From positions 1-64,000 of the forward strand of contig NZ_BCYY01000019.1 of NCBI RefSeq assembly GCF_001598435.1: 64,000 nt of DNA. Reading direction: 5' to 3'. Under the pieces are notes generated by a model. The model was not told where the DNA came from. It ran no database searches and was given only the letters and a program-made list of their open reading frames with translations. A program made the position numbers and the translations under genes. How positions within the stretch are numbered: position 1 is the first letter of the stretch; every line of letters starts with the position of its first letter. Positions 17,922 to 26,187 of this stretch are shown piece after piece. This DNA is from Sphingomonas pituitosa NBRC 102491. GTDB lineage: Bacteria > Pseudomonadota > Alphaproteobacteria > Sphingomonadales > Sphingomonadaceae.

Positions 17922-17932
17922 AATTTATGACA
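17914..17932. promoter_or_regulatory. Perfect 19-bp palindrome between rimI and mucR
   Basis: TGTCATAAAATTTATGACA has two perfect 9-bp arms around one central base. It overlaps the rimI stop codon and lies 98 bp before the mucR ATG. Such an AT-rich perfect palindrome is unusual here and looks like an operator for a dimeric repressor. The regulator is unknown; MucR autoregulation is one possibility. Confidence 0.55.
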
Positions 17933-18029
17933 ATTGCGACTTGATGTCTTGCCAATCACTGTGCTTCGAACGATAGGACGATTCAGGCGACAACAGAATA
18001 GTCGCCGTGAACGGGTCGAAAGGAATATC

Positions 18030-18446
18030 ATGGAAGCTTCATCTGAAATTCAGGAAACCCTGATCGCGCTGACCGCCGATATTGTTGCCGCGCATGTCAG
18101 CAACAACAGCGTGGCCGTGTCGGACCTGCCGCAGTTGATCTCGAATGTGCACGGCGCGCTGAGCGGCCTGGGCACCACGCAGCCGGAGCCGGAAGTGAAG
18201 CAGGAGCCCGCCGTTTCGGTGCGCGCTTCGGTGAAGCCCGACTATATCGTCTGCCTCGAAGACGGTAAGAAGCTGAAGATGCTGAAGCGTCACCTGATGA
18301 CGCACTATCAGATGACCCCGGAACAGTATCGCGCCAAGTGGAACCTGCCGGCCGACTATCCGATGGTCGCCCCGAACTATGCCGAGCAGCGCCGCAGCCT
18401 TGCGAAGAAGATCGGTCTCGGCACCAAGCGCCGCAAGACCCGCTGA
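18030..18446 (+). CDS. MucR/Ros-family zinc-finger-type transcriptional regulator
   Basis: 138 residues, full length for MucR. These proteins bind AT-rich DNA, oligomerise through the N-terminus, and repress surface polysaccharide, motility and virulence genes in alphaproteobacteria. The DNA-binding part is [19 protein letters not shown], with C75, D78 in place of the second Cys, H88 and H92. The variant C-x2-D site is known in parts of the family. The family's conserved [20 protein letters not shown] follows. The start has an AAAGGA site; a longer open frame to 17934 lacks one. Confidence 0.95.
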   Translation: MEASSEIQETLIALTADIVAAHVSNNSVAVSDLPQLISNVHGALSGLGTTQPEPEVKQEPAVSVRASVKPDYIVCLEDGKKLKMLKRHLMTHYQMTPEQYRAKWNLPADYPMVAPNYAEQRRSLAKKIGLGTKRRKTR

Positions 18447-18472
18447 TCGTCCGTCCCCAGGACCAGAGAAAG

Positions 18473-18510
18473 ACGCCGGCCCGGACCCTGTCCGCGGCCG
18501 GCGTTTTCTT
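18473..18510 (+). terminator. Intrinsic terminator after mucR
   Basis: ACGCCGGCC at 18473-18481 pairs with GGCCGGCGT at 18496-18504, followed by TTTTCTT. A standard rho-independent terminator 26 nt after the mucR stop. Confidence 0.85.
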
Positions 18511-18594
18511 GTCCGGCGGAGGGGCCGCCAGTCGATCAGCGTCATCCAAAGGCTTGCCCTTTTCCGATGGCGCCAATGGCGCTACAGCGGTGTC

Positions 18595-19017
18595 ATGGTT
18601 CGCAAGATTGATCTCGAAGCGCTCTGCCACGAAAAAGGGCTGCGCATCACCGAACAGCGCAAGGTGATCGCGCGCGTGCTCTCCGACGCCGACGACCATC
18701 CCGATGTGGAAAAGGTCTATGAGCGCGCTGCCGCGATCGATCCGGGCATTTCGATCGCCACCGTCTATCGCACCGTGCGCCTGTTCGAAGAGGCCGGCAT
18801 CCTCGATCGCCACGATTTCGGCGACGGCCGCGCCCGCTATGAACCGGCGCCCGAGGCGCATCACGATCACCTGATCGATGTCGAGAGCGGCAAGGTGATC
18901 GAGTTCGTCGATCCCGAGCTCGAGCTGCTGCAGAAGCAGATCGCCGAACGCCTGGGCTTCCGCCTCGTCGACCACCGCATGGAACTCTACGGGGTTGCGC
19001 TCGAACGCAAGAACTGA
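18595..19017 (+). CDS. fur: Ferric uptake regulator family repressor
   Basis: 140 residues. The winged-helix N-terminus (GLRITEQRKVIARVLSDAD) contains ISIATVYRTVRLFEEAGIL as recognition helix. The dimerisation domain carries YEPAPEAHHDHLIDVESGKV with the metal-binding HHDH. Typical Fur cysteine motifs are absent, as in many alphaproteobacterial Fur/Mur proteins, so it may sense iron or manganese. The start at 18595 is chosen because upstream codons fall in the terminator region of mucR. The next gene begins within its last codons. Confidence 0.92.
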   Translation: MVRKIDLEALCHEKGLRITEQRKVIARVLSDADDHPDVEKVYERAAAIDPGISIATVYRTVRLFEEAGILDRHDFGDGRARYEPAPEAHHDHLIDVESGKVIEFVDPELELLQKQIAERLGFRLVDHRMELYGVALERKN

Positions 19018-19888
19018 GCGCGCCCGGCGCCGCCGCGAGGAAGCGACCCAGGGGCTGCCGACGCGGCTGACGGGGAGCGAGCTCGCGCGCGTCTGGTTCC
19101 GCGTCGCGCGGCTGGTGCTGGCGGTGCTGGTCCATGTGCCGCTCCACTATCTGTTCCGCTTGGTGCGGCTGCCCTCGCCCTGGCCCCGGCTGTTCCTGGG
19201 GAGCGCGGCGCGGATCGCCGGCGCCAAGGTGAAGTGCGTCGGCACACCCTTGAAACGGGATGTGTTCTACGTCTCCAACCATCTCAGCTGGATCGACATC
19301 CTGGCACTTGGCGGGGCGAGCGGCACGGCCTTCGTCGCCAAGGCGGAGATCGGCGCGTCGCCGCTGGTCGGCTGGCTGGCGAGCCTGAATCGCACGGTCT
19401 ACGTCAAACGCGAGAACCGGATGGGTGTGGCGGAGCAGATCAACCAGCTGCGCGAGGCGCTGGCCGAGACCTGGGCGGTGACGATCTTTCCCGAGGGCAC
19501 CACCACCGACGGCAAGTCGCTGCTGCCGTTCAAGACGCCGATGCTGCGCGTGCTGGAGCCGCCGCCGCCGGGGGTGATGGTCCAGCCGGTGATGCTCGAT
19601 TATGGCGCGGCGGGCGAGGACATCGCCTGGATCGGCCAGGAGCGGGGGTTGAACAACGCCAGGCGCGTGCTGGCGCGCAAGCAGCGCTTCCGGCTGCGGG
19701 TGCATTTCCTGGAACCGTTCGATCCGCGCGACTTCCCCGGCCGCAAGGCGATCGCGGCAGAAAGCCGGCGGCGGATCGAGGACGCGATGGTCCGCACGCT
19801 CGGGCATCCGCTGCGGCCGTTCCGGTTCGCGGAGGATCCGATCGGGTACAAGGCGCCGGTAGAGGGTTCGGCCAGGCCCATCGTGTAA
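18995..19888 (+). CDS. plsC: 1-acyl-sn-glycerol-3-phosphate acyltransferase
   Basis: 297 residues if the TTG at 18995 is used, overlapping the fur stop by 23 nt. No better in-frame ATG lies before the conserved core. PlsC acylates lysophosphatidic acid in phospholipid synthesis. Catalytic NHLSWIDIL (HX4D), the [16 protein letters not shown] block, FPEGTTTDG (substrate-binding) and [11 protein letters not shown] motif IV are present. An N-terminal hydrophobic segment ([18 protein letters not shown]) anchors it to the membrane. Confidence 0.88.
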   Translation: MRSNARTERARRRREEATQGLPTRLTGSELARVWFRVARLVLAVLVHVPLHYLFRLVRLPSPWPRLFLGSAARIAGAKVKCVGTPLKRDVFYVSNHLSWIDILALGGASGTAFVAKAEIGASPLVGWLASLNRTVYVKRENRMGVAEQINQLREALAETWAVTIFPEGTTTDGKSLLPFKTPMLRVLEPPPPGVMVQPVMLDYGAAGEDIAWIGQERGLNNARRVLARKQRFRLRVHFLEPFDPRDFPGRKAIAAESRRRIEDAMVRTLGHPLRPFRFAEDPIGYKAPVEGSARPIV

Positions 19889-19912
19889 GGTCGTGCTCGA
19901 CCGCTCCACAGA

Positions 19913-20013
19913 GGTCGTCCTCCCGGCGGAAGCCGGGACCCAGTTGCCTCTCGGTGTCAGCAAGAGGCAAAACGGGGACCCCAATGGATCCCGGCTTTCG
20001 CCGGGATGACGGT
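19913..20013. repeat. Paired REP-type palindromic repeat
   Basis: Two inverted arms, GTCCTCCCGGCGGAAGCCGG (from 19916) and CCCGGCTTTCGCCGGGATGAC (ending 20011), are each palindromic themselves. Between them TTGCCTCT and AGAGGCAA (19943-19972) form a second inverted repeat. The whole can fold into one long hairpin between plsC and miaB. This is the common BIME-like arrangement of intergenic repeats. Confidence 0.8.
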
Positions 20014-20088
20014 TCGGTATGGGGCGCTGGCGGGAACACGCCCAAGGCCTGTTTCTTGCCGTCTTTTCCGCGTATAGGCGCGCCGATC

Positions 20089-21399
20089 ATGACCACCCCC
20101 AAGACCTATCACGTCAAGTCGTACGGCTGCCAGATGAACGTCTATGACGGCGAGCGCATGGGCGAGCTGATGGCCGCCCAGGGCCTCGTCGCCGCCGAGG
20201 CGGACCAGGCCGATCTCGTCGTGCTGAACACCTGCCATATCCGCGAAAAGGCCACCGAGAAGGTCTATTCGGAGATCGGCCGGCTCAAGCTGCGCGAGGC
20301 CAGCAAGCCGATGATCGCGGTCGCCGGTTGCGTCGCGCAGGCCGAGGGCGAGGAGATCGCCCGCCGCGCCAAGGTCGACGTGGTCGTCGGCCCGCAGGCC
20401 TATCACAACCTGCCGGACCTCGTCGCCAAGGCTGCCCAGGGCCAGCTGGGCCTCGACACCGACATGCCGCTCGCCAGCAAGTTCGGCAAGCTGCCCGCGC
20501 GCCGCAAGGTCGGGCCGAGCGCGTTCCTCACCGTGCAGGAAGGCTGCGACAAGTTCTGCACCTATTGCGTGGTGCCCTATACCCGCGGCGCCGAAGTGAG
20601 CCGGCCGTACGGCGCGATCGTTGACGAGGCCAAGGCGCTGGTCGATGCTGGCGCGCGCGAGATCACGCTGCTCGGCCAGAACGTCAACGCCTGGGGCGAC
20701 GACGATGGCCGCGGCCTGCACGACCTGATCGTGGCACTCGACCGGATCGAGGGGCTGGCGCGTATCCGCTACACCACCAGCCATCCCAACGACATGGCCG
20801 AGGGGCTGATCGAGGCGCATGCCCATGTGGCCAAGCTGATGCCGTTCCTGCATCTGCCGGTGCAGGCGGGCAGCGACCGCATCCTCAAGGCGATGAACCG
20901 CAGCCACACCCGCGATTCGTACCTCCGCATCCTGGAGCGCGTCCGCGCCGCCCGGCCGGACATCGCGCTGTCGGGCGACTTCATCGTCGCCTTCCCCGGC
21001 GAGACCGAGGCCGAGTTCGCGGAGACGCTGCAGCTGGTCGACGCGGTCGGCTATGCCCAGTGTTTCAGCTTCAAATATTCGCCGCGCCCGGGCACGCCGG
21101 CGGCCGCGTGGGTCGACCAGTATCTGCCCGACGCGGTGGCCGACGAACGGCTGCAGCGGCTGCAGGCAGCACTTGCCCGCCACTCGCAGGCGTTCAACGA
21201 AGCCAGCGTCGGCCGCCGCTGCTCGGTGCTGATCGAGCGGGTGGGGCGCCGCCCCGGCCAGATGATCGGCAAATCGCCCTGGCTGCAATCGGTGCATCTG
21301 GAGACCAGCGCGAAGATCGGCGACCTGATCGAGGTCGAGCTGGTCAGCGCGGGCCCCAATTCGCTGGCCGGGCGCGAACGGGTCGCCGTTTCGGGGTGA
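20089..21399 (+). CDS. miaB: tRNA-2-methylthio-N6-dimethylallyladenosine synthase
   Basis: 436 residues, radical-SAM methylthiotransferase acting on i6A37 of tRNA. An N-terminal UPF0004 domain starts [16 protein letters not shown] with cluster Cys. The radical SAM motif [15 protein letters not shown] is near residue 158, and a C-terminal TRAM domain ends the protein. The in-frame open stretch upstream to 19234 runs through plsC in another frame and is not used. In many alphaproteobacteria miaB is followed directly by phoH; here two surface-related genes intervene. Confidence 0.97.
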   Translation: MTTPKTYHVKSYGCQMNVYDGERMGELMAAQGLVAAEADQADLVVLNTCHIREKATEKVYSEIGRLKLREASKPMIAVAGCVAQAEGEEIARRAKVDVVVGPQAYHNLPDLVAKAAQGQLGLDTDMPLASKFGKLPARRKVGPSAFLTVQEGCDKFCTYCVVPYTRGAEVSRPYGAIVDEAKALVDAGAREITLLGQNVNAWGDDDGRGLHDLIVALDRIEGLARIRYTTSHPNDMAEGLIEAHAHVAKLMPFLHLPVQAGSDRILKAMNRSHTRDSYLRILERVRAARPDIALSGDFIVAFPGETEAEFAETLQLVDAVGYAQCFSFKYSPRPGTPAAAWVDQYLPDAVADERLQRLQAALARHSQAFNEASVGRRCSVLIERVGRRPGQMIGKSPWLQSVHLETSAKIGDLIEVELVSAGPNSLAGRERVAVSG

Positions 21400-21452
21400 C
21401 CCGCCGCACGGATCTGGCGTAGGGGCGCTGCGTCAGATCCGGGGGGACTCGA

Positions 21453-22805
21453 ATGGTGAAGGGCGTAGCGCCGATCGCAGCACTGCTGGCATTCGGCGCA
21501 GCGGGCGCTGCCCAGGCGCAGGGCGTGCCGCCGCCGTCGGCCGAGGGGCTGACCTTCGCCGCCAGCGAGCGGGTGCGCGTCGAGGCGATCGACGGGCAGG
21601 CGCGCGCGGGCTTCAACGACAGCGACCAGCTCGTCAATTTCCGCACGACGCTGCTTGCGCGCTACCAGCAGGGGGCCGTGAGCGTGGTCGGCGAGTTATG
21701 GGACAGCCGTGTCTACAACGGCAATCGCGGCTCGCCGGTGACGACGGGCGAGGTCAACACGCTGGAGCCGGTGCAGGCCTATGTGCAGCTGGACCTCGGC
21801 GCGGCGCTGGGGCGTGGATCGAAGCTGCGGCTCCAGGTCGGGCGGTTCATGCTCAACCTCGGCTCGCGGCGCCTGGTCGCGGCCGACGATTATCGCAACA
21901 CGACGAACGGCTATACGGGCGTGCGTGCCGACTGGAGCGCCGGGCGCTGGGCGGCGACGGCGATCTACACCATGCCGCAGCGCCGGCGGCCGGACGACCT
22001 CGACGCGCTGCTGTCGAACCAGCCGGCGATCGACCGCGAGGGTGCGGCGCTGGTGCTGTGGGGCGGGCTGATCAGCCGCGCCCGCACCATCGGCCCGGCG
22101 ACGATCGAGGCCAGCTATTTCCATCTCGGCGAACACGACACCCCCGGCCGCCCGACCCGCGACCGCTCGCTCGACACCGCGAGCGTACGGATCGTCCGCG
22201 ATCCGGCACCGGCGAAGCTCGACTATGAAATCGAGGCGATCGGCCAGACCGGTTCGCAATCGGGCAGCATTGCTGCTGGCGCGGCGCGGCAGGCGGTGCG
22301 CGCCTGGTTCGTCCATGCGCGGGCGGGGTATAGCTGGGCGGGCGCGTGGAAGCCGCGGCTGATGGCCGAGTTCGATTATGCGAGCGGCGATGCGCCCGGC
22401 GGCAGCTATGGCCGGTTCGACACGCTGTTCGGGATGCGCCGCGCCGATCTGGCGCCCGCCGGGCTCTACAACGCGATCGCACGGAGCAACGTCGTCGCCC
22501 CGTCGCTCCAGGCGGAGGCTGCGCCGGACGCGCGGACCGACCTGATGCTGAGCTATCGGCCGATGTGGCTGGCGGCGCGCACCGACGCCTTCGCCAGCAC
22601 CGGCGTGCGGGATGCGCGTGGGCGGTCGGGCGACTTCGCCGGCCACCAGCTCGACGGGCGGGTGCGCTACCGGCTGAGCAAGGCGGTGCGGCTGGAGGCA
22701 GATGCGGTGCTGCTCGCCAAGGGGCGCTTCCTGCGCGATGCGCCCAACGCCCCGCCGGAGCGCTGGACGAAATATGGCGTGCTCAACCTGATGATCAACC
22801 TGTAG
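21453..22805 (+). CDS. Alginate-export (AlgE-like) outer-membrane porin
   Basis: 450 residues. A signal peptide (APIAALLAFGAAGAAQAQ) precedes a protein rich in alternating strands. The family core includes LRLQVGRFMLNLGSRRLVAADDYRNT and FDYASGDAPGG. It ends in YGVLNLMINL, a beta-barrel end strand. AlgE-type barrels let anionic polysaccharides or other solutes cross the outer membrane. No alginate genes are near, so the substrate is unknown. It stands alone between miaB and the PEP-CTERM gene. Confidence 0.85.
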   Translation: MVKGVAPIAALLAFGAAGAAQAQGVPPPSAEGLTFAASERVRVEAIDGQARAGFNDSDQLVNFRTTLLARYQQGAVSVVGELWDSRVYNGNRGSPVTTGEVNTLEPVQAYVQLDLGAALGRGSKLRLQVGRFMLNLGSRRLVAADDYRNTTNGYTGVRADWSAGRWAATAIYTMPQRRRPDDLDALLSNQPAIDREGAALVLWGGLISRARTIGPATIEASYFHLGEHDTPGRPTRDRSLDTASVRIVRDPAPAKLDYEIEAIGQTGSQSGSIAAGAARQAVRAWFVHARAGYSWAGAWKPRLMAEFDYASGDAPGGSYGRFDTLFGMRRADLAPAGLYNAIARSNVVAPSLQAEAAPDARTDLMLSYRPMWLAARTDAFASTGVRDARGRSGDFAGHQLDGRVRYRLSKAVRLEADAVLLAKGRFLRDAPNAPPERWTKYGVLNLMINL

Positions 22806-22831
22806 CCGGGACCGGCGTGGCGGTCCCGGCT
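22804..22831. terminator. Perfect 11-bp hairpin between convergent genes
   Basis: AGCCGGGACCG and CGGTCCCGGCT with a 6-nt loop lie between the convergent porin and PEP-CTERM genes. No T-run is seen on either side. Probably stops or stabilises both transcripts. Confidence 0.5.
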
Positions 22832-22840
22832 GGGCGATTC

Positions 22841-23446
22841 TCAGGCCAGCGCTGCCGGGCGCTTGCGGCGGGTGCGGATCGCGCCGCCGGCGAGGCCGAA
22901 GCCGCCGATCAGCATCGCCCAGGCAGCCGGCTCGGGCACCGCGCCGCCGCTGGTGCCGGTCAGGCGGATGCCGAGATTCTGCTCGCGCAGGCGGCGCCAA
23001 TTGCCTTCGCTGCCGTGGAGATAGGCGACCAGCGGCTGCGACGCGCCACCGGGCATGTAGCTCTTCGAATCGTCGCTCGCCGAGAAGACGACGAAATAGG
23101 AGCCTGCGCCCAGGGCCCATTTCAGCGAATCGGCGCCCTGCCAGTCGACCGTGCCGCGGTTCACGAAATCGACCGAGTACAGCAGGTTCGCCGGCACGAA
23201 ATCGATCTCGCTGTAGATGTTGGCGATGAGGCGCGCGCCTTCGTCGCCGCCGATCCAGCCATAGATGCCGTCGACGGTGACGGCCTTGTCGAGGCTGAAA
23301 TAGCCGGCGAGGCTGCGGGTGTTGGTGACCGACATCGCGCTCGAGACGCTGGTGGTGCCGGCGCCGGTATCGAGGATCGGCGCGGCCTGGGCGGTGCCGG
23401 CGGTCGCGAGCAGGGCGGCGGCAACCGCCGTGAATGCGGACTTCAT
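22841..23446 (-). CDS. PEP-CTERM (PEPAAWAML type) surface protein
   Basis: 201 residues. A signal peptide (MKSAFTAVAAALLATAGTAQA) is followed by a beta-rich body. The C-terminal sorting signal VPEPAAWAMLIGGFGLAGGA, then TRRKR, matches the variant PEP-CTERM tail common in sphingomonads. Such proteins are thought to be processed by exosortase and displayed at the surface in exopolysaccharide-producing bacteria. The start is placed at the signal peptide; six more codons are open upstream. No exosortase is in the window. Confidence 0.88.
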   Translation of the reverse strand: MKSAFTAVAAALLATAGTAQAAPILDTGAGTTSVSSAMSVTNTRSLAGYFSLDKAVTVDGIYGWIGGDEGARLIANIYSEIDFVPANLLYSVDFVNRGTVDWQGADSLKWALGAGSYFVVFSASDDSKSYMPGGASQPLVAYLHGSEGNWRRLREQNLGIRLTGTSGGAVPEPAAWAMLIGGFGLAGGAIRTRRKRPAALA

Positions 23447-23552
23447 TGTTCTTTTCCTTCGCAACGAATGGTTAGGGATCTTCTAGCGACCGGGCGGTTC
23501 GGTCTCGACCGCGGCGTTGCGGGATTCCGTCTCACTCCCGCGGGATTGCGTC

Positions 23553-23657
23553 TCAGCGCTGTCCCGATTCGAGCGGCGCGCTCGCCGTGGCTGCCAGCGA
23601 CGAGCCGGCGTAGAACAGGAGCGTGCATGCGAGTGCGCCCCGAAGCAGATACTTCAT
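23553..23657 (-). CDS. Possible short exported peptide (34 aa)
   Basis: A small frame with a textbook signal sequence: MKYLLRGALACTLLFYAG, then SSLAA, leaving a mature tail of about ten residues (TASAPLESGQR). An AAGG lies about 10 nt before the ATG. It sits 106 bp upstream of the PEP-CTERM gene on the same strand and could be co-transcribed. Too short to match a family, and it may be a truncated or decayed gene. Confidence 0.35.
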   Translation of the reverse strand: MKYLLRGALACTLLFYAGSSLAATASAPLESGQR

Positions 23658-23976
23658 CGCGGACCTTGATTGTTACGGATGTGTGGCAGGGCGGTTAGCC
23701 GCTGGTGACCGGGCTTCCAAGGCGGTGATGCCCGCTGCCGATCCCGTTTCGGCACGTGCGGGTCACCCGCAATGCGCGCCGGGTCGGCGTACGGTGTCGC
23801 AACCGCGTCACACGCGTGCGGCATTACGGCACGGACGGCGATCCCCCCTGTGCAGCCGCATCTCCGTCTGCCATCTTGTCCATCGACATGCGCCAAGGAA
23901 CCTCCGCCCGATGCCAAGGCTTGCCCCTTCGGGGCCGCATGATCCCCGCGCCCCGCGCCAACACCGAAAGGACCGC
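23658..23976. other. 319-bp gap before phoH
   Basis: High-GC intergenic DNA between the minus-strand peptide and phoH. I see no reading frame with a good start, no repeat and no clear terminator. It probably contains the promoter and leader of the phoH operon, but I cannot point to convincing -35/-10 boxes. Confidence 0.5.
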
Positions 23977-24981
23977 ATGAGCCGCAAGCCTGTCCCCGCC
24001 CAGTCCGGCGAACGTTCCCGGGTAGAGGTGACCTTCGACAAGCCCCAGCTCCTGCCGCAGCTCTTCGGAGAGTTCGATGCCAACCTGCTGATGCTCGAGG
24101 AGCGGCTGGGCGTGTACATCCACGCGCGCGGTCAGCGAGTGGTGATCGAAGGCGGTACCGAGGCAGTGGCGCATGCCCGCGAGGTGCTGCAGGAACTGCA
24201 CAGCCGGGTTATCCGCGGCGAGGCGGTCGATGGCGGGCTGATCGACGCGGTGATCGCGATGTCGACCGAGCCGATGTTCACGGGCATCCTCCGCGCCGAG
24301 CCGGCGGGTGGCGGCCCCAAGCCGTCGATCATGATCCGCACGCGCAAGAAGACGATCGTGCCGCGTTCGGTGACGCAGACGCATTACATGCGCGAGCTCG
24401 CCTCGAACGACCTGATCTTCGCCCTCGGCCCGGCGGGCACCGGCAAGACCTATCTGGCGGTGGCGCAGGCGGTGGCGCAGCTGATCACCGGCAGTGTCCA
24501 GCGGCTGATCCTGTCGCGTCCGGCGGTGGAGGCGGGCGAGCGGCTCGGCTTCCTGCCCGGCGACATGAAGGAAAAGGTCGATCCCTATCTCCGCCCGATC
24601 TACGACGCGCTGTATGATTGCCTGCCCGCCGAGCAGGTCGAGCGACGGATCGCCAGCGGCGAGATCGAGATCGCGCCGATCGCCTTCATGCGGGGCCGCA
24701 CGCTGGCCGACGCCTTCGTCATCCTCGACGAGGCGCAGAACACCACGCCGATGCAGATGAAGATGTTCCTGACGCGATTCGGCCAGAACAGCCGGATGGT
24801 GATCTGCGGCGACCCCAACCAGACCGATCTTCCCGGCGGGCCGAACGCATCGGGGCTGAACGACGCGGTCAACCGGCTGGAGGGCGTGGAGGGCATCTCG
24901 ATGGTGCGCTTCGGCATCGGCGATGTGGTGCGCCATCCGATCGTGGGCCGGATTGTCGCGGCCTATGAGGGCGAAGGTTGA
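23977..24981 (+). CDS. phoH: PhoH family ATPase
   Basis: 334 residues. An N-terminal KH-like segment (about 15-85) precedes the ATPase core, with Walker A GPAGTGKT at residues 151-158 and Walker B FVILDEAQNTTPMQ near residue 250. SRPAVEAGERLGFLPGDMKE is a family signature. PhoH/PhoL proteins are predicted RNA helicase-type ATPases working with YbeY in rRNA maturation. A frame is open from 23623, but the family start is at 23977. Here vapBC separates it from ybeY. Confidence 0.93.
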   Translation: MSRKPVPAQSGERSRVEVTFDKPQLLPQLFGEFDANLLMLEERLGVYIHARGQRVVIEGGTEAVAHAREVLQELHSRVIRGEAVDGGLIDAVIAMSTEPMFTGILRAEPAGGGPKPSIMIRTRKKTIVPRSVTQTHYMRELASNDLIFALGPAGTGKTYLAVAQAVAQLITGSVQRLILSRPAVEAGERLGFLPGDMKEKVDPYLRPIYDALYDCLPAEQVERRIASGEIEIAPIAFMRGRTLADAFVILDEAQNTTPMQMKMFLTRFGQNSRMVICGDPNQTDLPGGPNASGLNDAVNRLEGVEGISMVRFGIGDVVRHPIVGRIVAAYEGEG

Positions 24982-24986
24982 AGCGC

Positions 24987-25017
24987 GGGATATCCCGGCC
25001 TACATTTGGGATATCCC
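24987..25017 (+). promoter_or_regulatory. Twin operator palindromes of the vapBC module
   Basis: The perfect 10-bp palindrome GGGATATCCC occurs at 24987-24996 and again at 25008-25017. The centres are 21 bp apart, two helical turns, so both lie on the same face of DNA. They end 15 bp before the vapB start. This is the expected layout for autoregulation by a VapB dimer pair. Binding itself is inferred. Confidence 0.65.
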
Positions 25018-25032
25018 TTTCGGAGACGCGGC

Positions 25033-25281
25033 GTGGCATCGCTCTACATCAAGGACAGCGAGACAAACGAGCGGGTAAGCCGTCTCGCAACCCGTCTCGG
25101 CCTTTCCAAGACCGAGGCAGTGCGCCGTGCCATCGACGCGCTGGAACAGCGCAGCGGTGACGACACACTGGCCCGGGCGCGCGACTGGCTCGCGCGATTC
25201 GACGCGCGCTTCCCCACGCCCGAACCGCGCGAAGCGACAGCGGACAAGGCGTTCTTTGATTCGCTTTCCGGCGATCTGTGA
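25033..25281 (+). CDS. vapB: VapB-type antitoxin
   Basis: 82 residues from the GTG at 25033. The frame is open from 25006, but that start would lie inside the operator. The N-terminus ASLYIKDSETNERVSRLATR, then LGLSKTEAVRRAIDALE, is the ribbon-helix-helix of the Rv0623/PSK-type VapB group, and the acidic C-terminus FFDSLSGDL is the usual toxin-binding tail. It overlaps vapC by 4 nt (GTGA). Expected role: neutralise VapC and repress the module. Confidence 0.9.
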   Translation: MASLYIKDSETNERVSRLATRLGLSKTEAVRRAIDALEQRSGDDTLARARDWLARFDARFPTPEPREATADKAFFDSLSGDL

Positions 25282-25670
25282 CGCTGTTCGTCGACGCATC
25301 GGCCGCCATCGCGATTCTGGGCGGCGAGTCCGAACGCGAGTCGATGCTGGCCCGGCTGCTCGACGAGGACGCGATCTGGTCGCCGGTCGCGCGATGGGAG
25401 ACGATCGTCGGTCTGCACAAATCCTATCGGCTGACGCTGCCCGAGGCGACGCAGCGCACCTTTGCCTTTGCCGAGGAACTGCGCATCCGCATGATCGCGA
25501 TCGGCGAGCAGGAAGCCGATCTGGCACTGCGGAGTTATGCGGTTTACGGCAAGGGCGTGCACCCGGCCGCGCTCAACATGGGGGATTGCTTCGCCTATGC
25601 CTGCGCCGTCGCGAACAACGCCCGCTTGCTCTACAAGGGAAATGACTTTGTCCAGACGGACCTCGCCTGA
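25278..25670 (+). CDS. vapC: VapC-type PIN-domain ribonuclease toxin
   Basis: 130 residues with all four acidic PIN residues visible: D6 (FVDASA), E41 (RWETIV), D103 (MGDCFAYA) and D123 (GNDF). VapC toxins cut specific RNAs, often initiator tRNA or rRNA loops. It starts with a GTG overlapping vapB, and its stop (TGA) overlaps the ybeY start (TGATG). It is thus translationally tied into the phoH-ybeY operon. The catalytic site looks intact, so the toxin is probably active. Confidence 0.92.
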   Translation: MTLFVDASAAIAILGGESERESMLARLLDEDAIWSPVARWETIVGLHKSYRLTLPEATQRTFAFAEELRIRMIAIGEQEADLALRSYAVYGKGVHPAALNMGDCFAYACAVANNARLLYKGNDFVQTDLA

Positions 25671-26179
25671 TGCTTGACGTTGCCGCCCTCCCCGAATCCC
25701 CCTGGCCCGACGGCGACTGGGAGGCGCTCGCGCTGCGCGCGGCCGAGGCGGCGCTGGCGCAGACGCCCTATGCCGACTGGCAGGGCTCGCCGACGGCGAT
25801 CGAAGTCGCGGTGCGCTTCACCAGCGACGACGAAGTCCACACGCTCAACCGCCAGTATCGGGACAAGGACAAGCCGACAAACGTGCTGTCCTTCCCGATG
25901 ATCCAGCCCGACCTGCTCGATACCGTCACGCAGAACAGCGATGATGGCGAAGTATTGCTGGGCGATATCGTGCTTGCGCACGGCGTCTGTTCGGCCGAAG
26001 CGAGCGAGCGCGGCATATCCGTGGAAGATCATGCCACGCATCTGATTGTCCATGGCATGCTGCATCTGCTAGGCTATGATCATATCGAGGATGGCGAGGC
26101 GGAAGCCATGGAGGCGATGGAACAGGCCGCCATGTCGGCGCTGAACCTGCACGATCCCTATCCCGTACGCGAGGACTGA
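25670..26179 (+). CDS. ybeY: Endoribonuclease YbeY (rRNA maturation factor)
   Basis: 169 residues. The zinc-binding triad motif HGMLHLLGYDH (H128, H132, H138) and NVLSFPM and LLGDIVLAHG blocks identify YbeY, needed for 16S rRNA 3'-end maturation and ribosome quality control. Its ATG overlaps the vapC stop, so ribosomes finishing the toxin can start YbeY. corC follows 8 nt after its stop. Confidence 0.96.
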   Translation: MLDVAALPESPWPDGDWEALALRAAEAALAQTPYADWQGSPTAIEVAVRFTSDDEVHTLNRQYRDKDKPTNVLSFPMIQPDLLDTVTQNSDDGEVLLGDIVLAHGVCSAEASERGISVEDHATHLIVHGMLHLLGYDHIEDGEAEAMEAMEQAAMSALNLHDPYPVRED

Positions 26180-26187
26180 CCACCAAC

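Noticed and set aside
18379-18594. N-terminal extension of Fur
   Set aside because: The extra codons overlap the end of mucR and its terminator; Fur proteins start close to the VRKIDLEALC segment.
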